From positions 1-5,049 of the forward strand of contig CAJOGG010000123.1 in NCBI GenBank assembly GCA_905234205.1: a stretch of 5,049 nt of DNA. Reading direction: 5' to 3'. Shown in pieces: positions 1-5,049 of the stretch. Made by a program: the position numbers and the translations under genes. This stretch comes from an uncultured Synergistales bacterium (GTDB taxonomy: Bacteria > Synergistota > Synergistia > Synergistales > Aminobacteriaceae). How positions within the stretch are numbered: position 1 is the stretch's first letter; each line of letters starts with the position of its first letter. The notes beneath the pieces are model-generated. The model was not told the origin of the DNA. It searched no databases and saw nothing but the letters and a program-made list of their open reading frames with translations.

Positions 1-2794
1 CGTTCAGAACATGGGCGCAACGTTTACACAATCCATGCTCGTTCGGGTGCTCGTCATATTTCCAGCAGCGTGGGCATTTCGTACCGGGGGCAAACTCGCC
101 GGCAACTTCAAAGCCTGTTTCAGCGTCGTTAAACTTTCGCTCAAGCGTCAACTCGTTAACCCATTCGAACTTTGACACGATTACTATATCCGCTAACTCT
201 TCAACAGTGAATGACTCCGCCAACTTTTTAAGCGCGTCAGATTTCTTGACCTGCACACTTGCTTCAAGGGAAGTACCGATAACTTTATCTGCCCTCATTG
301 TCTCAAGCATACGGCTAACGGCACTCTTTAGACTCTCTGCTTCGCTCCATAAGCTATTAAGCTCGTCATTAAGGCGTGAAGAATCCTGTTTCGGGAAGTC
401 CGACAAGAATACACTCTCCGGCAAAGTCTCATCAATCCCGCGCATTTCCTGCCAAATTTCCTCGGCTGTGAAGCTCAATAACGGTGCTAACATTCGAGTC
501 AAGCATGAGAGTATCTCCCACATAGCTGTTTGTGCACTGCGACGAGTCTTGGAGTTCTTGGTCTCAACGTATAATCTATCCTTGCTTATATCCAGATAGA
601 ACGCGCTTAACTCATTCACGCAGAACGAATGAATCAATGATACTGGCACATGAAATTCATAAGCTTCGAATGCATCGTAGACTCTCGCAATGATCCTGTG
701 AAGGCGGTCAAGAATCCATTTATCCATTGAGAATAATTCATCGTAGCTCAAAGAGTTTTCGCCGGGTTTGAAGTCGTGAAGGTTACCTAATAAGAATCGC
801 GCAGTGTTTCTGATTCGCCTGTAGGTCTCGGATAACGTTTTGAGAATCTGCTTTGAGATTCTTACGTCGTTGCGATAATCAGTTGACGCTGCCCACAACC
901 TCAATATATCCGCGCCGAACTCGTTAATAACTTCCTGAGGGGCTGTGGTGTTGCCTAGAGACTTTGACATTTTGCGGCCTTCTCCGTCTAGCGTGAACCC
1001 GTGAGTCAAAACTTGCATATATGGAGCTTGGCCCTTGATAGCTATTGCTGTGAGTAATGATGACTGGAACCACCCGCGGTGTTGATCGCTTCCCTCAAGG
1101 TACATACTGGCAGGCCAATTAAGCCCGAAGTTATCATTCAAGACCGACATATGAGACACGCCCGAGTCAAACCATACGTCAAGAATATTGCTATCCTTCT
1201 CAACGTTATGTGAGCCACAATGATCGCAGCACGCCTTATCCCCGAACAAACTTTCAAGGCTTTCACGCCACCATATGCTTGTTCCGTCGGGAGAGTCTTT
1301 GACTTTTTCGGCTAACGTTCTGATTCTGTCAGGAGTGAGTGTAAATTGTCCGCAGTCCTTACAGTGAATCGCAGGCACAGGAACGCCCCAAACTCTTTGA
1401 CGGCTAATGCACCAATCTGAACGTGAGCTTACCATGTTGAATATTCTGTCGTGGCCCCATTCCGGAATCCATTTAATCTCGTTGTCTATCGCGTTTAGTG
1501 CTTTGTCCTTGAATTTCGCTACGTTGATGAACCATTGGTCAGTTGCACGGAAGATTACGGGCTTCTTACATCTCCAACAATGCGGGTAACTGTGTTTGAT
1601 TTTTCCTAGGCCAAGCAGTCTCCCTTTCTCCTTGATTAACTCAAGAGCTTTTTTGCCGCCTTCGTCCAACGACATTCCACCGACTAACGCTAAATCTTTA
1701 TCGAAATAGCCTGCGTGATCAACAGAGCTGTAAACTTTTAGGCCATACCTAACGCCTGTTTCATAGTCTTCAACTCCATGCCCTGGGGAAGTGTGTACGC
1801 AGCCAGTTCCTGTTTCAAGTTCAACATAATCAGCCAATACCACAAGTAATTCATGCTCAAAGAATGGGTGAAGAGGTTTTAAGTTTTCGAGGTCAGCTCC
1901 CTTTACGATCTTGAAGGCATCACCGAAATTCAAGCCAGTCTCTTTTGCTACGGAGTCTTTGAGAGCATTAGCCATTATGTATACTTTTCCGTCAATCTCA
2001 TAGAATCCGTAATCATAGCGTGGGTGAACAGCTACAGCAGCACTTGAAGGAAGAGTCCAAGGCGTTGTTGTCCAAATTACAATGTATGTGTCTTTGCCAG
2101 CAAGTTCGGGAAATTTCTCTGCGATTTTCGGCAACGGGTAAGCAACGTAAACCGATGGTGAATCCTCGTCCCAGTATTCAATCTCTCCGGCGGCCAAGGC
2201 TGTCTGACAATCTGTGCACCAATAAACCGGTTTTAATCCCCTGTAAATTAAATCCTGGTTTACCATGTCTGCAAACGCGTGTAACTCTAAATGCTCAAAC
2301 GCTGGATCAAGAGTTATATACGGATGTTCCCATTCGCCAAGGACTCCCAAACGCTTAAACTCTTCACGCTGAACATCAAGGTAATGTAAAGCTGTCTCCT
2401 TACATTTTTTGCGAAGCTCAACAGGATCGACGCCCGTACCATGTTTCGATAAGCCACCGTCTTTCAAAGCTCTTAACTCAATCGGAAGTCCGTGTGTATC
2501 CCAACCAGGAACATAAGGTGTATAACGCCCGGTCATGGTCTTTGATTTAACGATGAAGTCCTTCAGAATTTTGTTGAAAGCTGTGCCAATGTGAATATCT
2601 CCGTTTGCATAAGGTGGGCCATCATGAAGTTCGAAGCGTTCTTGTGAGTCTTGTCGTGCGTGTAAAGCTTTGTGATAAATGTCGTGTGAGTGCCAGAACT
2701 CAAGAAAACCTGGTTCACGTTTAGCAAGGTTAGCACGCATAGGGAAATTAGTTACTGGTAAATTCAAAGTGTCCTTATAATCTTTGCTATCCAT
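1..2794 (-). CDS. ileS: isoleucyl-tRNA synthetase (IleRS), 3' end cut by window edge
   Basis: Cytoplasmic class Ia aminoacyl-tRNA synthetase that charges tRNA-Ile with isoleucine using ATP and edits mischarged valine. Seen: 931 uninterrupted codons from ATG at 2794, close to the roughly 940 residues usual for bacterial IleRS, so only a few codons and the stop are missing. The N-terminus (DYKDTLNLP, then NFPMRANLAKREP) matches the family. The HIGH-region motif is GPPYANGDIHIGT (HIGT at residues 68-71, Thr in the last place). GWDTHGLPIE follows. The CP1 editing domain has WTTTPWTLP at 241-249 and VHTSPGHGVEDY with Asp343, which aligns with the conserved editing Asp. Further on are DVWFDSG, EGSDQHRGWFQSS and a canonical KMSKS at 608-612. 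Cys478/481 with Cys522/523/526 may form an internal metal site. C907-x2-C910 and C923-x2-C926 form the C-terminal zinc motif of bacterial-type IleRS. It is divergent from the envelope gene at 2865. Identity is essentially certain. Confidence 0.98.
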   Translation of the reverse strand, partial: MDSKDYKDTLNLPVTNFPMRANLAKREPGFLEFWHSHDIYHKALHARQDSQERFELHDGPPYANGDIHIGTAFNKILKDFIVKSKTMTGRYTPYVPGWDTHGLPIELRALKDGGLSKHGTGVDPVELRKKCKETALHYLDVQREEFKRLGVLGEWEHPYITLDPAFEHLELHAFADMVNQDLIYRGLKPVYWCTDCQTALAAGEIEYWDEDSPSVYVAYPLPKIAEKFPELAGKDTYIVIWTTTPWTLPSSAAVAVHPRYDYGFYEIDGKVYIMANALKDSVAKETGLNFGDAFKIVKGADLENLKPLHPFFEHELLVVLADYVELETGTGCVHTSPGHGVEDYETGVRYGLKVYSSVDHAGYFDKDLALVGGMSLDEGGKKALELIKEKGRLLGLGKIKHSYPHCWRCKKPVIFRATDQWFINVAKFKDKALNAIDNEIKWIPEWGHDRIFNMVSSRSDWCISRQRVWGVPVPAIHCKDCGQFTLTPDRIRTLAEKVKDSPDGTSIWWRESLESLFGDKACCDHCGSHNVEKDSNILDVWFDSGVSHMSVLNDNFGLNWPASMYLEGSDQHRGWFQSSLLTAIAIKGQAPYMQVLTHGFTLDGEGRKMSKSLGNTTAPQEVINEFGADILRLWAASTDYRNDVRISKQILKTLSETYRRIRNTARFLLGNLHDFKPGENSLSYDELFSMDKWILDRLHRIIARVYDAFEAYEFHVPVSLIHSFCVNELSAFYLDISKDRLYVETKNSKTRRSAQTAMWEILSCLTRMLAPLLSFTAEEIWQEMRGIDETLPESVFLSDFPKQDSSRLNDELNSLWSEAESLKSAVSRMLETMRADKVIGTSLEASVQVKKSDALKKLAESFTVEELADIVIVSKFEWVNELTLERKFNDAETGFEVAGEFAPGTKCPRCWKYDEHPNEHGLCKRCAHVLN

Positions 2795-2806
2795 TAAAAG
2801 TTTTAG

Positions 2807-2812
2807 CCTCCT
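2807..2812 (-). promoter_or_regulatory. Shine-Dalgarno sequence of ileS with long spacing
   Basis: A perfect AGGAGG on the minus strand lies 12 nt upstream of the ileS ATG, longer than the usual 5-9 nt. No alternative in-frame start codon lies between them, and the protein sequence supports the ATG at 2794. The site sits in the loop of a weak A/U-only inverted repeat (arms 2801-2805 and 2815-2819). Confidence 0.75.
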
Positions 2813-2826
2813 GTTAAAATATTCTG

Positions 2827-2834
2827 GTTATACT
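2827..2834. promoter_or_regulatory. possible overlapping divergent -10 elements
   Basis: The 70-nt gap between two divergent genes must hold both promoters unless one is read from elsewhere. On the plus strand TATACT (2829-2834) is a good -10 match and would give a leader of about 24 nt to the GTG at 2865. On the minus strand TATAAC (2832-2827) is a fair -10 match and would give a similar short leader for ileS. The two share the central TATA. Neither has a convincing -35 at 16-18 nt, so this is a weak call from sequence similarity only. Confidence 0.35.
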
Positions 2835-2847
2835 ATCACAAATTCAT

Positions 2848-2854
2848 AAAGGAG
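2848..2854 (+). promoter_or_regulatory. Shine-Dalgarno sequence deciding the start of the small exported-protein gene
   Basis: AAAGGAG ends 1 nt before an ATG at 2856, too close for that ATG to be used with it. It lies 10 nt before an in-frame GTG at 2865, which is workable. The GTG start also gives a clean signal peptide beginning MRKILLALMIL, whereas the ATG adds an unusual Met-Phe-Cys extension. I therefore place the start at 2865. Confidence 0.65.
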
Positions 2855-2864
2855 AATGTTTTGC

Positions 2865-3395
2865 GTGAGAAAAATTTTGCTGGCATTAATGATTCTTGCT
2901 GTTGCCTGTGGAGTAGCTTATGCTGTGTCAAATAGTGCTGATGCCTTTATGTCATTGCCATGGGGGCATACATTCGCGCGAACTCAAAGGCGTATGGAGA
3001 ACAGCGGAGCGACCACTGTAACTCCCCGTAAGGAATCGCTAACTATGCAGGGCTATTTTGAGGGCTATCAAGCTACATTCATATTCGGCTTTTACAAGAA
3101 TAAATTACTCAACGCTAAATCAGTTTATCTCAAGAGCATGGGAGATTTGGAGAAAGATAGACAATTCTACGAGGCACTCCGAAAAGCTTATAATGTTGAA
3201 TATGGTTCAACTGGCGAAACTCCAACAGCAAGCACAAGGTATTCAGGCAAGATAGCTTTACAAAACGTCTGGACTCCGAACAGATACACGACTATAACAT
3301 TAGCTTACAATCCCGAAGCCTCAAAACGATTCCCTGGAAATTCTTTGAGCGATCGATTTGTGCAGATTATATACAAGTACAACAAATGGGACTGA
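2865..3395 (+). CDS. small exported protein of unknown function
   Basis: I do not recognise a named family. Seen: 176 residues from GTG (179 if ATG at 2856 is used). An N-terminal signal peptide has basic residues at 2-3, a hydrophobic core to about residue 18 and an AYA cleavage site after residue 20, so the mature protein of about 156 residues should be exported. The mature part opens with FMSLPWGHTF (28-37), resembling the 'LPWG' opening of other small exported bacterial proteins. A YFEGYQATFIFGFY stretch (about 65-77) reads as beta strands, followed by an amphipathic helix (about 92-112) and further strands at 130-149 and 163-172 (ending DRFVQIIYKY). This suggests a compact alpha/beta periplasmic domain. 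Cys15 lies in the signal core with Ala at -3, so it is a poor lipobox. No catalytic motif is visible. The stop is 4 nt before the next gene, implying one transcript and possibly translational coupling with the surface protein. Confidence 0.88.
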   Translation: MRKILLALMILAVACGVAYAVSNSADAFMSLPWGHTFARTQRRMENSGATTVTPRKESLTMQGYFEGYQATFIFGFYKNKLLNAKSVYLKSMGDLEKDRQFYEALRKAYNVEYGSTGETPTASTRYSGKIALQNVWTPNRYTTITLAYNPEASKRFPGNSLSDRFVQIIYKYNKWD

Positions 3396-3399
3396 TAAA

Positions 3400-4902
3400 A
3401 TGAAGCGCTTAATTTTACTCGTGATATTACTTTGCTTACAATCAAGACAAGCCCAAGCATTCCTCACTGACTCGAAGACTATCAAATTCACGTTTGAGAT
3501 CATTAACATTGCTGACTATTGGGACAACGCTTCCGGCGACAAGGATAACCCTTTTATAATTCAGGATAGCGCGGGCCTTGACTTAATCCGTAAATACTTG
3601 TTCACGTTAAATAGCGATGATGTAGAACAAAAATATTTCAAGCTGTCAGGAGATATTGAATACGAGAGCGAGGACAATTTCATTCCCATAGGCACAGAAG
3701 AACAACCATTTCGCGGCGTGTTCGACGGGAATAATTACAGGATCAATGGCATAAACTACAGCGGCGATTCTCAATATGTTGGGCTATTCGGCTACGTCAG
3801 TGAAAGCTCAATACAAAATATCAGGCTTGAAAATTTCGCGTTTGAGAGCAATTCTGATGGCGCATTCGTTGGAAGCATAGCAGGTTTTATTTCAGGGGAT
3901 AACATTCTTGATTGTGTTGTAATTAGCGGAAGTGTGCTAGCTCCAAAAGGAACCGCAGGAGAACTCGTAGGCGCGGCTGGGGAAAATGTGTTGCTTGAAA
4001 ATTGCTCTTGCTTTGACGTAAACGTATCAGGCGCAATAATCGAACAATACGAAGACACTATTGACGTTATAAGCGAGGACTTAACAAGTGACGATAGGAC
4101 TATCAATTTCGGGAATACATTCACCATTTCTTCAGATGAAGACGTAAAGGAAATCACCGAAACTCATTCATCAATCAGGACTCTTAGAATCAGAGACAAC
4201 AAATTTTTGACAAGGCTTAATCTCTCTGGGAGCACTGTTGAAATAATCGATGTGGGCGGCTGTGAAAATCTTGAAGAAGTGAACGTTGAAGAGTGTAAAT
4301 TACTTGAATATCTTGACGTTAGCAATACTAAGCTTAAAACTTTGAACTTACAAGGCTGCGAAAGGTTACGAGTATTAATTTGTTCTTCATGCGATTTAGT
4401 GGATTTGAATGTAAATGGTTGCGAGTTGCTTGAGAATGTTGACTTCACTAATAATAGCTTAACACGATTCGATGCCTCAATGCTTACACACCTTGAGAGC
4501 CTTGACTACGAGAATCAGCACTTGGAAATTATGTTAAGGGCCAAAGAATTTAACGTACTTGATATATTGTTCAGCAGTTCCAGTGACGTCGATACAAATG
4601 AAGTGGCAAACGTGAAAGAGCTTAAAGCCTTTGATGAAAACGGTAACGAGCTTGAAGTTAGCTATGACGATGAAACAGGCGATGTAATACTATCTGAAGA
4701 GCCTAGCGAGATTAGCTACAAGTACATAACAGGTTTCAAAAATATCAGCATGAACGTGAAAGTTTCAATGAGTAACAGAGGCTGTAATATAAACTCTTTG
4801 CCGTTCTTAGTTGTAGTCAGTTTTTGTTTAATAAATTTTTTGCGAGCGCGATATTTCCGAAAAAGTTCACATGTAAGTAAGAAGCTAGTATATTTCCGTT
4901 AG
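3400..4902 (+). CDS. secreted GLUG/leucine-rich-repeat surface protein with putative Synergist-CTERM anchor
   Basis: Probably a cell-surface or adhesion-type protein; the ligand is unknown. Seen: 500 residues. The signal peptide (1-20) has MKR, a Leu/Ile/Val core and an AQA cleavage site. Residues about 30-95 resemble the lead-in of GLUG proteins (DNPFIIQDSAGLDLI, YFKLSGDI). Residues 96-133 carry PIGTEEQPFRGVFDG and YVGLFGYV. GLUG-like units follow at about 149-176 (FVGSIAGF, then ILDCVVISG) and 183-210 (LVGAAG, then LLENCSCFDV). Residues 258-373 are leucine-rich repeats of 21 residues. Residues 374-457 form a low-Cys acidic linker with a YDDETGDVIL turn and YKYITGF. The C-terminus has GCN at 461-463, a hydrophobic stretch 466-481 and the basic run RARYFRK. 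Start: ATG at 3400, preceded by a weak GGGA (3388-3391) and in frame with an upstream ATG at 3358 that would place the signal peptide internally. The 3' end overlaps the opposing cbiA gene by 86 nt. Architecture is well supported; function is inferred. Confidence 0.92.
   Translation: MKRLILLVILLCLQSRQAQAFLTDSKTIKFTFEIINIADYWDNASGDKDNPFIIQDSAGLDLIRKYLFTLNSDDVEQKYFKLSGDIEYESEDNFIPIGTEEQPFRGVFDGNNYRINGINYSGDSQYVGLFGYVSESSIQNIRLENFAFESNSDGAFVGSIAGFISGDNILDCVVISGSVLAPKGTAGELVGAAGENVLLENCSCFDVNVSGAIIEQYEDTIDVISEDLTSDDRTINFGNTFTISSDEDVKEITETHSSIRTLRIRDNKFLTRLNLSGSTVEIIDVGGCENLEEVNVEECKLLEYLDVSNTKLKTLNLQGCERLRVLICSSCDLVDLNVNGCELLENVDFTNNSLTRFDASMLTHLESLDYENQHLEIMLRAKEFNVLDILFSSSSDVDTNEVANVKELKAFDENGNELEVSYDDETGDVILSEEPSEISYKYITGFKNISMNVKVSMSNRGCNINSLPFLVVVSFCLINFLRARYFRKSSHVSKKLVYFR
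3685..4029 (+). other. GLUG-type repeat domain within the surface protein
   Basis: Residues 96-210 of the surface protein show a recurring pattern. First comes F-x-G-x-F-D-G-N (104-111), as in GLUG and parallel beta-helix surface proteins. Three VG-hydrophobic-x-G cores follow: VGLFGYV at 127-133, VGSIAGF in the middle unit, and LVGAAG in the last. Each is followed by an I/L-x-[ND]-C or N-I-x-L segment, the usual strand after the glycine turn. GLUG domains are known in secreted bacterial surface proteins and are thought to be adhesive or structural. Unit edges are approximate and judged by eye. Confidence 0.75.
4171..4518 (+). repeat. leucine-rich repeats of 21 residues in the surface protein
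   Basis: Residues 258-373 divide by eye into five 21-residue units starting at 258, 279, 311, 332 and 353, with an 11-residue half unit at 300-310. Each full unit carries two L-x-x-L-x-[LVF] strands, the first usually followed by a Gly-Cys turn (Cys288, Cys320, Cys341), where Cys takes the Asn/Cys place of the LRR consensus. Repetition is at protein level; the DNA copies have diverged, so expansion is not recent. LRRs of this kind generally mediate protein-protein contact. Confidence 0.8.
4780..4863 (+). other. putative Synergist-CTERM sorting/membrane-anchor signal
   Basis: Residues 461-488 of the surface protein read Gly-Cys-Asn, then a hydrophobic segment (about 466-481, SLPFLVVVSFCLINFL), then the basic cluster RARYFRK. 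This tripartite order matches the sorting signal I know from Synergistota, usually Gly-rich, then GCN, a transmembrane helix and Arg/Lys. Two oddities are visible: the helix lacks the Ala/Gly richness usual for the signal, and 12 further residues follow the basic cluster where such proteins normally end. Family assignment is inferred from the motif. Confidence 0.65.
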
Positions 4903-5049
4903 CGTATCCACCGAAATATTTAGATCCTGTTTTAGGTCGAGTTAATTCAAACGCGCAAGTGTTTTCATGAAATTCAGGTTCGACTCGTGAGTAATGGAAC
5001 TCGTGTCCACGAATCAACGTATCTTTCCCGCAAATTATGTTGTCTCGCA
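4817..5049 (-). CDS. cbiA: cobyrinate a,c-diamide synthase, C-terminal fragment (5' part beyond window)
   Basis: CbiA (also called CobB) is the cytoplasmic glutamine-dependent amidotransferase that amidates the a and c side chains of cobyrinate in cobalamin synthesis, using ATP. Seen: the last 76 residues and a TGA stop at 4819-4817. The hallmark IRGHEFHYSRV (GHEFHYS at 5008-4988) belongs to the C-terminal class I glutamine amidotransferase domain of this family, and its histidine region serves the active site. CAFELTRPKTG and GYANGNILASYLHVNFFGN follow and match the family's usual ending, including the N-x-LASY-x-H segment. The nucleophilic Cys and the N-terminal ATP-binding domain lie outside the window, so intactness cannot be judged. 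It converges on the surface-protein gene with an 86-nt 3' overlap. CobQ-type cobyric acid synthase is a less likely alternative given the exact GHEFHYS motif. Confidence 0.9.
   Translation of the reverse strand, partial: RDNIICGKDTLIRGHEFHYSRVEPEFHENTCAFELTRPKTGSKYFGGYANGNILASYLHVNFFGNIALAKNLLNKN

Noticed and set aside
207..599. 130-residue open frame on the plus strand inside ileS
   Set aside because: It lies fully antisense to conserved IleRS coding sequence, its Ser/Leu-rich product resembles no family, and it lacks a good ribosome binding site.
2020..2358. 112-residue plus-strand open frame, and a shorter one at 1407-1589
   Set aside because: Both are antisense shadows of ileS, covering conserved CP1 editing and catalytic-domain regions, with no recognisable product.
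1..2794. Possible frameshift or pseudogene in ileS
   Set aside because: The frame from ATG at 2794 stays open to the window edge and all signature motifs appear in the expected order in that single frame.
2795..2864. T-box leader controlling ileS
   Set aside because: Only 70 nt separate ileS from the divergent gene, too short for a T-box stem I, antiterminator and terminator, and no T-box core sequence is visible.
2865..2950. Lipoprotein signal on the small exported protein (Cys15)
   Set aside because: Residues before Cys15 are Ala-Val-Ala, so the -3 position lacks Leu/Val/Ile, and a normal AYA cleavage site follows at residue 20.
3792..4448. Two minus-strand open frames (3792-4157 and 4164-4448)
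   Set aside because: They are antisense to the GLUG and LRR regions; their Ser/Thr/Leu-rich composition is what the complement of an acidic repeat protein gives.
4790..4920. Bidirectional terminator between the convergent genes
   Set aside because: The two coding sequences overlap here and I found no GC-rich inverted repeat followed by a T run on either strand; the T-rich stretch near 4816-4840 has no stem before it.

Overview
The window looks like ordinary chromosome from a member of the Synergistota, probably an anaerobic and possibly gut-associated lineage. The main lineage evidence is the C-terminus of the large surface protein. It has a Gly-Cys-Asn motif, a hydrophobic segment and an Arg/Lys cluster, the layout I know as the Synergist-CTERM sorting signal. 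A bacterial-type IleRS with a C-terminal zinc motif and a cobyrinate a,c-diamide synthase (a cobalamin biosynthesis enzyme) fit this but do not prove it. Base composition looks moderately AT-leaning and similar across all genes, so I see no clear sign of recent transfer.

Layout: (1) Positions 1-2794, minus strand, hold ileS (isoleucyl-tRNA synthetase). It is complete at the N-terminus and lacks only its last few codons at the left edge; it reads through 931 codons with no frameshift. (2) Positions 2795-2864 form a compact divergent intergenic region with both Shine-Dalgarno sequences and probably nested promoters; it has no room for a T-box leader. (3) Positions 2865-3395, plus strand, encode a small exported protein of unknown function. 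(4) Positions 3400-4902, plus strand, start 4 nt later and encode a 500-residue secreted surface protein: signal peptide, GLUG-type repeat domain, 21-residue leucine-rich repeats, a short linker domain, and the putative Synergist-CTERM anchor. (5) Positions 4817-5049, minus strand, hold the C-terminal 76 residues of cobyrinate a,c-diamide synthase (CbiA/CobB), whose 3' end overlaps the surface-protein gene by 86 nt.

The two plus-strand genes look like a two-gene envelope operon between two unrelated, oppositely oriented housekeeping/metabolic genes. I see no mobile element, CRISPR array, structural RNA gene or obvious defence system. The points most worth a second look are the GLUG+LRR+sorting-signal architecture, the tail-to-tail overlap that places half the membrane anchor antisense to cbiA, and the HIGT form of the IleRS HIGH motif.
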